Below, in pieces: positions 49,223 through 60,272 of a stretch of DNA of 64,000 bases. The stretch covers positions 31,106 through 95,105 of the forward strand of contig JALQPE010001880.1 of the NCBI GenBank assembly GCA_030407315.1, written 5' to 3'. This DNA comes from Asparagopsis taxiformis. Lineage: Eukaryota > Rhodophyta > Florideophyceae > Bonnemaisoniales > Bonnemaisoniaceae. The position numbers and the translations under genes are program-made. Below the pieces are notes generated by a model, which saw nothing but the letters and a program-made list of their open reading frames with translations, was not told where the DNA came from and ran no database searches. Position 1 is the stretch's first letter, and every line of letters begins with the position of its first letter.

Positions 49223-51362
49223 TGTAATCGTGGGTAACACTAATGTGTATGATAACCCAGTTTGATTAGACCCTTACTCTCAATGATCTACTAACTTGGC
49301 CTTCATAATACGGTTCTCTGTCCGTATGTGTCCTATTATTTGTGCACACACTGCACCGGGTGCACTACCCTTACTATTCGTGGGTGGCAAGTGCTATTCG
49401 TATTTCAATTCTTGATTGTTATGCCAGCTCATAACGCGCAAAGCGTGTTACACTGCCCCAATGGTCTGGAACGTTTTTGTTCAGATCATTAGTTTCTCAT
49501 ACCCACTTGGACACTCGCTTCCTTGACCAATTTGGTCTGTTTTTGCGACATCAAGAACTGTTGCACCATATCCGGTATGTCCTCGTGTAGCTTTAGCAAT
49601 GATTCCCATGTATAATCCGCGACATCTGGTAAACCTGCCATTCTACCTGAATGAATTTGGAAGTTCCTATAGTGCGCAATGCGTGTAGCTTTTCTGCCTC
49701 CTCATATGTAGCTTCCGAGTGTTCTGCGTGACGTAGTAGCGCATCTGAAGCCTCCATATCTTCTGGGCTAGACATATATATCTTCATTCGCGTTGCGTGC
49801 ACTCGTTCTGTTTTTCCATCCACCAGACCAGTAACTTCATATACCAACGGATGCAGTATTCTCGTCACTCGCCTTGGACCGGTACATTTGAAAAGAAGCT
49901 TGTGTCCTTTCTCTTGCGGTCTTTTGACGAGAACAAAATCTCCTAGAGTGAAACTGGGAGTGACAACCTTGGTGTGCTTGTTATGAGCATGTATCTGCCT
50001 TGCTCTTTCGGCGCTTACTCTGTCTGATACATTTTTGTGCACATTTTCGATAGCTTTTGCAGTTCATCCAGATTTGTGATTGTGCCAATTTTGTTGCGAG
50101 TTAAATCTCCTCCATGTATGAATCGGAGATCGCCTTGTAGAGAGCTGTCACGTGTGGGCCTGATGCCTGTCATTACTTGTAGTGGGGTACGACATGTATT
50201 GTCTTCGTTCATCCCCAACCTCGCCACCGGTGATTCGTTAAGCACAACTTGTACCATATTGATAATTTTTGGCCAGTCCTGTGGCGCTAGTTTCAGCTCG
50301 GATAACAATGCGCGTATTGTCCTCAACACCTCGCGACAGCATCTTTCGACAGTGCCGTTTGCCCACGGACTATAAGCGGTGATAAATTGATGTTTGATAC
50401 CGCAATCTTCTGCAATGTTTTTCATTACTGCGTTCTTAAAATGACTTCCTTGATCCGATACCCACACTCTCATTTTGGAGAAAGTAGTGATCCAGCGAAT
50501 AATTTCGGTGGCCACTACTTCAGCGTTGGCGTTTCTAGCGGGACACAGCCAAGTGTACGATGACAAGTCGTCTTTGATGATTAATGCATACTTTAAGCCT
50601 TCCATTCCATGTCCAAGGTACAGGAAGTCGAAGTGTACTACTTCATTCGGCTTCTGGGCTGAAATTGTACCTGATAAGGGACGAGGAACTCTCTCCCCAG
50701 AACGAGAGGTCAGGCAGTGGATGCAAGCTCTGACGAATTCCTTGCAATCGTCTTCCAGCGTCTTCCAATAGTACTGCTCTTTGAGAATACATTTGGTGGC
50801 GTGCGATCCTCTGTGTCCGCTTCTTCCACAATGAGCAATCACCGGAATTTGGGATTGTAACTCCAGATCTTGTTCAGGGGTCCAAACCTTTTCATTCATC
50901 GTCCATACTGCCCCTGGGATTTTTTTGCGTTCTTTGGTTCTGATTGTTCGTGATGTGTTTGGGAGTTACGCACCGCATCGATTGTCGGCCATACAAAATC
51001 GTCATCGAAAGGTGATCGGACAATGTCGTTGGGTGTCTCTATATTTCGTACCCTGCGTATTGCAGAGCGCTTCCCTCTATAGCCTAGCCAGCGTGTCATT
51101 ATATCTGGCATGACATTATGCCAGAAATATGCTCAATAGTGTAAGCAAACTTGGAGAGATGCAATGCCCATCTCTGCACTTTGGAGACTACGTGTCGTCC
51201 CAGTGCTGGCTCCAATGATAGCGGATTGAACACGAACAGCAGGTTCTTGTGATCAGTGTACACGTGTATAGGTCTCTCTGTGAGAAGTAGGTAGTCCAGT
51301 TTCTTAAAAACTTGCAGTATTGCAAATGCTTCTTTTTCGAAGGTGCGTCTGTGTTCTCGGAA
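49223..51362 (-). mobile_element. Second Ty3/gypsy chromodomain element, degenerate and 5'-truncated
   Basis: The 3' LTR end at 49452 (GCGTGTTACA) is fixed by the adjacent polypurine tract, which resembles that of the first gypsy element (CCAGACCATTGGGGCAG against CCAGAGCATGGGGCGG, minus strand). The LTR start at 49223 (TGTAA) is a guess. Pol pieces read upward on the minus strand: RNase H C-terminal half (about 51360-51099), frame change, integrase (50899-50015, VWVSDQGSHFKN, NGTVERCCREVL), frame change, C-terminal integrase plus a chromodomain that is itself frameshifted near 49640. RT, protease, gag and 5' LTR are missing: homology stops abruptly at about 51360, where unrelated sequence with GGACGTCC motifs begins. 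Confidence 0.82.
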
Positions 51363-51620
51363 ATGGACGCGGACGTCCACAACCTCTAGTACACCTAGTA
51401 TTACTAGGCGGACGTCCATGTTCTCCAGTATTTTTGGATGTCCGCCTAGAACCGGACGTCCATGCGGTCTAGTACGTCTAGTATTACTAGGGCGACATTC
51501 ATTGTTTCTAGTACCACGGATGTCCCCCTCGGGATGGACTTCCGCCATGTCTATGTCCACCTAGGACGGGCGCCGGTTCAGAAATTCAAAAATTTCGACC
51601 CCAGAAATTTCTGCCGCCGT
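51363..51620. repeat. GGACGTCC-rich palindromic segment at the left junction
   Basis: Repeated GGACGTCCA/GGATGTCC motifs (near 51372, 51411, 51447, 51463) alternate with CCTAGTATTACTAGG, a 15-bp perfect odd palindrome, which recurs in part near 51480. The same GGACATCCACCGGACGTCC motif closes every unit of the arrays further right. This suggests the segment is the left end of the region that holds genes A and B. Confidence 0.55.
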
Positions 51621-52978
51621 GCTCGACATGGATGTCCGCATCCATCACGGCGACCACTCTATTTTTCCTTGTCGGTCGACTCCAATTTCGTCTTTAATTT
51701 TTTCATCCTCTCGCTCACACCCCCTTCCTGTTGGTGCTCACCTCCCCCGTACTGTACCTCAAACACCCCAATACCACTCTAGCACGCATTTTCAGATACC
51801 TATCCCCGCTTCCACGGTGCACACCTCCATTCCATACCTACTTTTCTGCTCTACCGTACAGATTTCGTATAACCAGTCCTCATACTACCTCAGAATAGGG
51901 CAAAACACCCCCTATCTCCTCGACCATGCTCTCCCCCATCACCTTTGAAACGTATTGTTCTTCAGTACCCTCTCTCCTCTACCCTCAACCCCTCTCCTTC
52001 GCCCTCTACACAAACTTCCCCTGCAGCTTACTCTTCCAAAACCTCTCACTCCCCATCCCGTACCCGACCTGCTCCACCCCTCCCTCCCTCAGCTGCTCCA
52101 TGCCCCCACGCCATCCGCATCTTCGATACCGTATACACCACCACCACCGGCCCACGCTCCCGCACTGCGGGGTGGCTCCCCCGCCGTATCCCCAGAAACC
52201 TCCCCGCTCTGAAACACATATCAACCCCCCACTTCGCACCCTTCCTCCCACTCCCCTCCCTCCCCAAATACAATAACCCCCTTCTTCTCCATCACATCCC
52301 CACTCACCACAGCCAGAACAGACGCCACCCCCTCCCCTTCTTTCTCCTCACTTTCCTAAAAACCCCTCCTCTCGGCGCCTTCAACCGCACCCTCCTACGG
52401 TCCCACCTAAACACCTCCTCCGCCCTCACTACCCCAACACCCCGCAGCGTCTCCCCAATCCCCATAATATGCTTGTCGGCACTCCTCTCCGAATCACAAT
52501 CCATTCTAAACCCGCACTCCGTACATTTCCACCTCCCCCTGTACCATCCCAAGATTCCATCCCCCCACAGAACACATCCTCATACCACAGAAGAATTTTC
52601 TTCCTCTCATACCTCATCCTTAAAACCTCCATCAGCTCCATGTAAATTTCGATGAAAATATTTTCTCTACTATGCAATCTCAAACATGTATGAGCCTATG
52701 CCTTTCCGCTTTGTCAACCCTGAATATTGGTACTCATGTATTCATAAAATAGGGCCACCCACATCCCTATCCCGTTCTGCAAGCTTTACAAACCACTAGA
52801 CGCATACTCCACAACTATACAACAAACACTACTCGCTATTTCAGACGACGCGGTACACAAGTAGCGTAGTGTCAACCTTCCGTGACGCCTTCCCTGATGC
52901 GTACAAGTGGGAAACACGTCTAGACGTATATCAGAACTGAGTGCGGGAATTTTCGGCACAGGAGATGCTGGGCCACCA
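51621..52978. other. Strand-asymmetric C/T-rich segment, no supported gene
   Basis: Between about 51900 and 52640 the plus strand is very poor in G and rich in C. Long frames here (for example 51945-52655 plus) are Pro/Ser/His/Leu-rich and look like composition artefacts. A minus-strand frame (52304-52552) has CTECGFRMD, which is too little to call a zinc finger. Confidence 0.5.
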
Positions 52979-54410
52979 AATTGATTTTTCGGAAATTTTA
53001 GAATTTCTGGGCTGGCCAGCAATGCAATCGAGCTGGACATCCACCGGACGTCCATTTCAGGTTGGTCGCGAGAGGGTGGGGCGGGACCATGATGAAACAA
53101 GGACCAAGACCTTTCCCTGACGTGTTGAGCCTGAAATCGACCCTTCGTGAGACGCGATTTTGGCTTACAGTTGGTGCTAATAGAAGCCAGTGATAGCCCC
53201 GATCGGGGCGGCAGCCGGCTCCGGCTTACAGTTGGTGCTTACAGACGCCAGTGATAGCCCCCGATCGGGGCCGGCGGTCGGTTCCTGGGGCCGTTGTGGC
53301 CAAATTAGACACCCTGATTTGAATTAAAATTTGGGCTATTCTCAAAAACATGCACATGTGAACATGTTTTTGAGATGGGGGTGTGCCGTACGGCACAATC
53401 GACCGCCCAAATCGTTGATTTTTGCAAGATTTTTTGTGCCCGAAATTTTAGAATTTCTGGGCTGGCCAGCAGTGCATCTGAGCTGGACATCCACCGGACG
53501 TCCATTTCAGGTTGGTCGTGTGCTGCCTACATCCACGCATTGCAGAAACTAAGCCAGCGGGTTCACTACTAATACAAAGTACACGGAATATGAGTAACGT
53601 GATAGGTGAGTAGTGTTTGTGTTGAGGGAGTAAGGCGGGACCATTATGAAACACGGAAGAAGATGCGTACCTAGCATAACTTAGGCTTGAAGCCTGGAAT
53701 CGACCCATCTTTCGGCGCCATTTAGCCTCACAGTTAGTGCTTACAGAAGCCAGTGATGACCCCGCTCGGGGCGGCGGTCGGTTCCTGGGGCCGTTGTGGC
53801 CAAATTAGACACCCTGATTTGAATTAAAATTTGGGCTATTCTCAAAAACATGCACATGTGAACATGTTTTTGAGATGGGGGTGTGCCGTACGGCACAATC
53901 GACCGCCCAAATCGATGTTTTTTGCAATATTTTTCTGTGCCCGAAATTTTAGAATTTCTGGGCTGGCCAGCAATGCAATCGAGCTGGACATCCACCGGAC
54001 GTCCATTTCAGGTTGGTCGTGAGAGAGCGGGGCGGGACCATGATGGAACAAGGACCAAGACCTGTCCCTGGCGTATTGAGCCTGAAATTGACCCTTTGTC
54101 AGACGCCATTTAGCCTTACAGTTGGTGCTTACAGAAGCCAGTGATAGCCCCGATCGGGGCCGGTGGCCGGTGCCTGGGGCCGTTGTGGCCAAATTAGACA
54201 CCCTGATTTGAATTAAAATTTGGGCTATTCTCAAAAACATGCACATGTGAACATGTTTTTGAGATGGGGGTGTGCCGTACGGCACAATCGACCGCCCAAA
54301 TCGATGTTTTTTGCAATATTTTTTTGTGCCCGAAATTGTAGAATTTCTGGGCCGGCCAGGAATGCATCTGAGTTGGACATCCACCGGACGTCCATTTCAG
54401 GTGATCGTGT
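52979..54410 (+). repeat. Left iteron-like array: one partial and three full units
   Basis: The partial unit starts at 52979; full units start (GACACCCTGATTTG) at 53308, 53808 and 54197. Each full unit has a 34-bp palindrome (arms CTCAAAAACATG / CATGTTTTTGAG around CACATGTGAA) at 53341, 53841 and 54230, the 16-bp perfect palindrome TGTGCCGTACGGCACA at 53382, 53882 and 54271, and ends with GGACATCCACCGGACGTCC. Spacers between units are of two kinds, ~300 and ~190 bp, giving periods of 500 and 389 bp. Some spacers contain CCCCGATCGGGG. It lies just beyond the 3' end of gene A. Confidence 0.9.
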
Positions 54411-54676
54411 ATCGTGCACGTCCAGCCATTACCAGAAGCAAGTTGGCGATGAAGCACGTATAAACCCAATTGTTCTGCTATTTCTAGCATAGACCATCGA
54501 GTCTAGAGATGTGAGGGAATCGTCCTGGAATCATGCTCCAACCCACTAGGGAATGGACAATCTAGTTTGAAAGCATGGAACGGAAGTGCATTATAGTAGG
54601 TTCATAGATTGAAAGTGATAAAGGAGATGATTATATTCTCGATAATTGTTTGCTAAAGTAGTTGTTGTTAAGATAT

Positions 54677-57600
54677 CTAGCCGTCGGAAAACTGTTCTTC
54701 CTCTTCGTCCTCACTATGATAGTGAACTAGATATCCAGGTTGTCCCGGCAGAAGAGGCACTACCGGGGCCACACTCGGTGTGTGCATTACATCCTTGCGA
54801 GGTTCTGTCGTCTTCATCCGCATCATTCGGAGCTGCCCTGTCTTCGGCCTACCATCTTTCTTGACCGGGATGGGAACAACTGTCTTGTGGCGAACATTGA
54901 CAGGTGCCGGTTGACTTTGCCTTGCAGACCGGCGCGGAGCATTGGCGATGACTTCTTCTTCGAATCCCAACCGCCTGATGAAACCAAACGAAACATTGTC
55001 GGGAATCGGATACGACGCATTCCTGAAATACGTGTGATACCTCGTTGTCGTGTGTGACACAACTCTGTCGACATGCCCTGCCCCGGCATGTTGTACATGG
55101 CCGTGACCGATGAAGACTGAACGTGGCGGAACGATTACCTTCTTCAGCTTCATCGTCTTGGCGTACATATCTAATTCCAGCGCTTTGGAAAAGACGTACT
55201 TGTGGGACCCTGGACACACCCAGATAGGGAATGGGTCATCTCCGTTGGCAATAACAAAGTAACCCGGAAGTTGATCTTTGCGGTCGCGAGGAGGAACAGG
55301 GAAATCATTGTGTGGGACCTGCCGAGGACACCCCTTTCCCGTTATCAAAAACCGTCCCCCAGATGCCGGCATGACAAGTTTTTCTCCCGGTAAACCGCAC
55401 TCCTCCAGCCCTGTCAGCCGGACAAGGATTCCCAACCACACATCCAGCAGGGCTCGTCGCGTCACAAACTTGAACCGGTCGATATGCGTCTCATCGTTCT
55501 CGGCATAGTCAACCAGGCAGTGGCGCGTAGACGTGAAGCGAGCCCTCCCCTCATTCCGGTTCTTCTCGTCTGTTTCATCGTCCCCCGTATTGACAATGGG
55601 ACTCCACAGCTGCCGGTTCCCAGGGTCCTTGTGCACCTGCTCCCCCTCCCACGTTCCCAAAAAGTACCGAAACAATTCCTGGTTAGGAATTTCTTCCATG
55701 AGACCCAAGTCAAATGGGAACTTGTCCGACGCATCTAGGTAGCTTACATCCGCGAAATTGTGCATCACCGTATACCCTCGCTCGTTGATTTCCGTTCGGC
55801 AATTGTGGAAGTACGCCATACCAGTGCCGGCCTCATACGAATCCTTCCAGCTTGTAGACATTCGCGCAACCTGAGCGAAGTCCAGCCTCGAGGGTAGAAA
55901 CGTCGATGTAGGCTCACACATCGCCTTGGCAGCCATCTTCCACGCTGCGAAGAACATCGGATAGACGTGATCGATTTCGAATAGCACACGAGCCCGATGT
56001 TCTTCCGGAATATGCAGCCCCTCAAACACAGGGTCCATCGCCACTTGCTTCAAATACCTCACCTCTCTGCCCTCCTCATCGATTTCCACACTCTCCAATA
56101 ACAACCTGAGCTCAATCGGGGGCAGACAGCCAACCCTCACCGATGCGATGACATCCGCGGGACGCTGCGCCAGATGATGCCCTTCGGCTCGGTCTTCGAA
56201 ATCGTCAGGAAGAGACGGCATACGGTCGTCGAAGAGGAGGTCGTCTTCAGAAGGAGAGTCACGAACGATGTAACCGTCTTCATCGACTTCCACTCCTTCC
56301 GGAACAGTGAATGTAATTGTCACTTCGCGGACCCCCTTGCTTTCGACTTGGCCCTCGTCTGCACCCTGTTTGTCTTCCTCGTCCGAAGCGGTATGGACAG
56401 ATTCTTGGTTGGAGGGAGTCGCACCAGCACGTTGGTTATCTTGGGGGACAATCTCAACGGCAGAATCGGGGGAACGGGCGGAGTCTTCGTCAACCTCATC
56501 ACCGGAAGCAGTGGCTTGTTGTTGATCGGTGGGTTTATCAACAACGGCCTGCTCTTCTTCCCCGGCGGATTGTTGTACCACAACCGGCTCTTCTTCCTCG
56601 AGGCGTGTGCTCCCCGTCGAGCGAAGTCGCTGTGAACGGCGGCGGATGCCATGCGAAGCAGGCTCATGTTCGACATTCCGCTGCTTCTTGTGAGTGAGTC
56701 TCACATTGGCAGCAGAAGGGCGGCGTTTGCGTCGAGCCTTAGTCTTCTTCTTCAATGTCGGATTGAAAAACTCTTTCAAGTTCGTTTCCAAATCCTGTAA
56801 ACGCGTGGTTCTCCGTCGCATTCGAACCTCACTGCTCCGGTCGTCCCCTCTATACATTGCAATGGCATTGGTGAGATGCCATTGCAACTCCTTCGGCTGC
56901 TTAACCGACCCAATTGCCATCTCTGTGCTCAGAAATGACTTGCGCATAATACTCTTTGGGCGCCCAAACGCAGCGTACAGAGAATTTGCTATTGCAGTCA
57001 CGCGACGGACGTATGTATAAAAGTCGTTCACGTCAAAGCGTCCATCCGGACGTCCGCCATGAGCAGGGTTCAAGTACTCCGAAAGACCACGCAAGACGAA
57101 GACAAAGTTTTCTTCCAGCAACTCGCGCACTATCTTGTGGTCCAGGTGCGTTATCCCAATCTCGTTGCGGCGCTCGGAATTGTTCAGCTCACGCAACACG
57201 TCGTCGAGAACAGGATGCTTCAGCGTTGCTATAGCCAAACGCGTCCACCGCCGAGCCGTGTTCGTCGAATTCATCATCCCCATGAACTGCGCCTCGAACA
57301 ATGTTCGGATGACATCAGACTCACGCAAGTCGCCAGCGTTTTCCACGTTGTTTGCAACAGCAATCGTACGGATGAACTGCTGGATGGACGACAAGATTCG
57401 AACCAGGGAGCGCTCCGTCAGTTGCGTCCCAGTCGTATGGTTCGACTCTGCACTCTTGTGGATGATCTCATGAGGCTGGAGATCACTGTCGTCCTTGCGG
57501 CGAAGGTAGTACACATCCAGAGGCTGAGTAACCCAGCGCAAGCGGTTTGCCTCCTGTGGCAGCTTGGTTCTGTGCATACGGGTGAGGCGCGTGAAGTCAT

Positions 57601-58609
57601 CCGCAATGCTATGCATAGCATTGAGACGATGCAGTCCGTCGATCACGGTCACGTTCGCATTGGCATGGAATTTGCCATTCTGGAACAGACGCGTGTCGGC
57701 GGACAAATGCGTGTTCTGCGACCTCAGCACCGTCACAGTGATACGCGAAGAGCTCACATACCCCACCGCCAACATATTGTTGCGCAGGTCCTCCACGTGG
57801 TCTTCTTTGACATCGCGAAGGGTCACGGCCGGTTCCACTAGCTGCCTCACCAACACAGTCGCTCCTTCTCCGACGTAATCCGACGTCACAAACTTGGGCA
57901 CCATAATTTGCGTCCCCTGCTGCTCACGAATGCTTTCCGCCACCTCCGGTTCGTCGTCCACCTCGGTTACGTCCTGCGTAGTAGCTTCGGTGACGTTGGA
58001 GCGAGCAGGGTGCTTCGTGCCTCCACTGGAGGCTCTGGCAGAGCGAGCAGGGCGCTTCGTGCCTCCCGAAACCGGGACGGAGCGTGCTGGATGCTTCGTA
58101 CCCCCCGAACCAGTGATTTCGCCTGCTGGACCGGTACTGGGCATCCGTCCCGAGCTGGCCTGGTTCGTCGCTGCGTTGAAGTTTGACGCTGCAGCAGGGG
58201 TACGAATGTCGCTAGAGCCATCCTCCGCAGCGGGGCGCATCATCCGAGTATCCCAAGGGTAAAACGCCGCGGCGTATGCTCCACCCATCGTCTCCGGCGG
58301 TCCCTCGGCGCCATCAAACATGTACGGGAACGGGAGGTCCTTGAACTTGTCCTTAGTCGCAATGTTGCGCACGACGATATAGTCGGCCTCGTCGGTTTCC
58401 GGCAGCTTGTGGTTGTGCAGCGTGCGCGGAAGGCCAACATCGCCACCAGCAGTGCTCACCGAAGCCGTCCCAATATGCACAGCCGCACCGTCCACGTCCG
58501 CAAACAAGTCGACATCGACGCCGCGCTTGAGTCCGCGCGACTCCGCTGACGCGCTCACTTGATCGCCGCAAACCGTTGAAAACAAACTGCTGAAATGCGT
58601 ATCCGCCAT
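54677..58609 (-). CDS. Gene A: ParB-like domain plus 2OG-Fe(II) dioxygenase-like domain
   Basis: 1,310 aa from the ATG at 58609 (ACCATGG context; the frame extends upstream but without features). Residues 1-230 are polar with three GGTK(H/R)PARS repeats (169-204). About 250-340 is ParB-like: VRQLVEPAVTL, DHVEDLRNNMLAVG, then VIDGLHRLNAM (322-332), the box typical of ParB/sulfiredoxin-like folds. A helical region, a basic stretch (KKKTKARRKRR) and a long acidic/Ser segment follow. Residues about 1040-1220 resemble phytanoyl-CoA-dioxygenase-type 2OG oxygenases: HND (1100-1102), PGYFVIANGDDPFPIWVCPG, VPPRSVFIGHG, VQHAGAGH (His 1174) and a later Arg (RYHTYF). The fold suggests oxidation of a nucleic acid, protein or other substrate with iron and 2-oxoglutarate; the substrate is unknown. 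It lies between two near-identical repeat arrays and upstream of it lies gene B on the same strand. Confidence 0.78.
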   Translation of the reverse strand: MADTHFSSLFSTVCGDQVSASAESRGLKRGVDVDLFADVDGAAVHIGTASVSTAGGDVGLPRTLHNHKLPETDEADYIVVRNIATKDKFKDLPFPYMFDGAEGPPETMGGAYAAAFYPWDTRMMRPAAEDGSSDIRTPAAASNFNAATNQASSGRMPSTGPAGEITGSGGTKHPARSVPVSGGTKRPARSARASSGGTKHPARSNVTEATTQDVTEVDDEPEVAESIREQQGTQIMVPKFVTSDYVGEGATVLVRQLVEPAVTLRDVKEDHVEDLRNNMLAVGYVSSSRITVTVLRSQNTHLSADTRLFQNGKFHANANVTVIDGLHRLNAMHSIADDFTRLTRMHRTKLPQEANRLRWVTQPLDVYYLRRKDDSDLQPHEIIHKSAESNHTTGTQLTERSLVRILSSIQQFIRTIAVANNVENAGDLRESDVIRTLFEAQFMGMMNSTNTARRWTRLAIATLKHPVLDDVLRELNNSERRNEIGITHLDHKIVRELLEENFVFVLRGLSEYLNPAHGGRPDGRFDVNDFYTYVRRVTAIANSLYAAFGRPKSIMRKSFLSTEMAIGSVKQPKELQWHLTNAIAMYRGDDRSSEVRMRRRTTRLQDLETNLKEFFNPTLKKKTKARRKRRPSAANVRLTHKKQRNVEHEPASHGIRRRSQRLRSTGSTRLEEEEPVVVQQSAGEEEQAVVDKPTDQQQATASGDEVDEDSARSPDSAVEIVPQDNQRAGATPSNQESVHTASDEEDKQGADEGQVESKGVREVTITFTVPEGVEVDEDGYIVRDSPSEDDLLFDDRMPSLPDDFEDRAEGHHLAQRPADVIASVRVGCLPPIELRLLLESVEIDEEGREVRYLKQVAMDPVFEGLHIPEEHRARVLFEIDHVYPMFFAAWKMAAKAMCEPTSTFLPSRLDFAQVARMSTSWKDSYEAGTGMAYFHNCRTEINERGYTVMHNFADVSYLDASDKFPFDLGLMEEIPNQELFRYFLGTWEGEQVHKDPGNRQLWSPIVNTGDDETDEKNRNEGRARFTSTRHCLVDYAENDETHIDRFKFVTRRALLDVWLGILVRLTGLEECGLPGEKLVMPASGGRFLITGKGCPRQVPHNDFPVPPRDRKDQLPGYFVIANGDDPFPIWVCPGSHKYVFSKALELDMYAKTMKLKKVIVPPRSVFIGHGHVQHAGAGHVDRVVSHTTTRYHTYFRNASYPIPDNVSFGFIRRLGFEEEVIANAPRRSARQSQPAPVNVRHKTVVPIPVKKDGRPKTGQLRMMRMKTTEPRKDVMHTPSVAPVVPLLPGQPGYLVHYHSEDEEEEQFSDG

Positions 58610-58952
58610 GGTTGTTGAGTTGGAAAGGAAAAGAGATGGTTGACGTTGACGTATTCGAGTGATGTGGATGGTATGTTTCACGTTAAGTTGAAGAATGGTC
58701 GTGAACGCCAATCGCTGGAAATAATAACACAATACAACCGAAATTTTGTTAGGTACACACCTATCGTGACCGCTGGAATGCAAGACAGGCAATCGAGATG
58801 TGAGTGTCCGTTCAGAACGGGCCCGAGTCGGGCTCTCGAAACCTGACGAGGTGGCGTGAAGCAGGCAGTGTCCTTGATGTGTAATGTGTTAAAATTACAG
58901 CTGTCAAGCTAGGCGGCTTTTGGGGCGGCTGCGAGCACCCCTTTATCCGGGG
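58610..58952. promoter_or_regulatory. Upstream region of gene A
   Basis: About 340 bp between the gene A start and the first unit of the right array. I see no TATA box. Its position implies that the array flanks, and may be part of, the promoter of gene A. Confidence 0.4.
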
Positions 58953-60055
58953 AACACCCTGATTTGAGTTAAAATTTGGGCTATTCTCAAAAACATGCAC
59001 ATGTGAACATGTTTTTGAGATGGGGGTGTGCCGTACGGCACAATCGACCCGCCCAAATCGTTGATTTTTGCAAGATTTTTTGTGCCCGAAATTTTAGAAT
59101 TTCTGGGCTGGCCAGCAGTGCATCTGAGATGGACATCCACCGGACGTCCATTTCAGGTTGGTCGTGTGCTGCCTACATCCACGCATTGCAGCAACTAAGC
59201 AGGCGGGTTCACTACTAATATAAAGTGCACGGAATATGAGTAACGTGATGGGTGAGTAGTGTTTCTGTTGAGGGAGTAAGGCGGGACCATGATGAAACAC
59301 GGAAGAAGATTTCTCCCTAGCATAACTTAGGCTTGAAGCCTGCAATCGGCCCATCTTCCGGCGCCATTTAGCCTCACAGTTAGTGCTTACAGAAGCCAGT
59401 GATGACCCCGCTCGGGGCGGCGGCCGGTTCCTGGGGCCGTTGTGGCCAAATTAGACACCCTGATTTGAATTAAAATTTGGGCTATTCTCAAAAACATGCA
59501 CATGTGAACATGTTTTTGAAATGGGGGTGTGCCGTACGGCACAAACGACCCGCTGAAATCGTTGATTTTTTACAATTTTTTTGTGCCCGAAATTTTAGAA
59601 TTTCCGGGCTGGCCAGCAGTGCAATCGAGCTGGACATCCACCGGACGTGCATTTCAGGTTGGTCGTGAGAGAGTGGGGTGGGACCATGATGGAACAAGGA
59701 CCAAGACCTGTCCCTGGCGTATTGAGCCTGAAATTGACCCTTTGTCAGACGCCATTTAGCCTTACAGTTAGTGCTTACAGAAGCCAGTGACAACCCCACT
59801 CGGGGCGGCGGTCGGTTCCTGGGGCCGTTGTGGCCAAATTAGACACCCTGATTTGAATTAAAATTTGGGCTATTCTCAAAAACATGCACATGTGAACATG
59901 TTTTTGAGATGGGGGTGTGCCGTACGGCACAATCGACCCGCTGAAATCGATGTTTTTTGCAATATTTTTTCTGCCCTGAATTGTAGAATTTCTGGGCTGG
60001 ACAGCAATGCAACTGAGCTGGACATCCACCGGGCGTCCATTTCAACTTGGTCTTG
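58953..60055 (+). repeat. Right iteron-like array: three full units
   Basis: Units start at about 58953, 59454 and 59842 (periods 501 and 388). The 34-bp palindromes start at 58986, 59487 (one outer mismatch) and 59875; the 16-bp palindromes at 59027, 59528 and 59916 are all perfect. The spacers match those of the left array in order (long, then short), so the left and right arrays are direct repeats of about 1.1 kb on either side of gene A. The last unit has small changes (TCTGCCCTGAATTGTAG) shared with the inverted copy at 63775. Confidence 0.9.
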
Positions 60056-60272
60056 TATTTTGCATCTGCACGCATAACAGCAACCAAGCAGTCAGGTTCA
60101 CTGCTCGGACGAAGTGCACCTAGAGTGTGAACGATTGGTTTTTGACAGGCGAGTACTGCCGAATAGGTTTCACCCTGGACTAATGGTGGCTGGACATTCT
60201 GCATTATATGATATACTTCAACTCTGGAACGTAGCTTTATTTGTAGTCGAAATGAAAACATCTTTCGTGACC

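Noticed and set aside
51945..52655. 236-codon plus-strand frame
   Set aside because: Pro/Ser/His/Leu composition follows from the C/T-rich strand; no domain and overlapping alternative frames of similar quality.
53375..54490. Small proteins encoded by the array units (both strands)
   Set aside because: They arise because each unit is the same sequence; frames differ between units through spacer length and have no start context or domain.
52979..60055. CRISPR array
   Set aside because: Repeat units are about 200 bp with spacers that are themselves repeated; this is a eukaryotic context with no cas genes.
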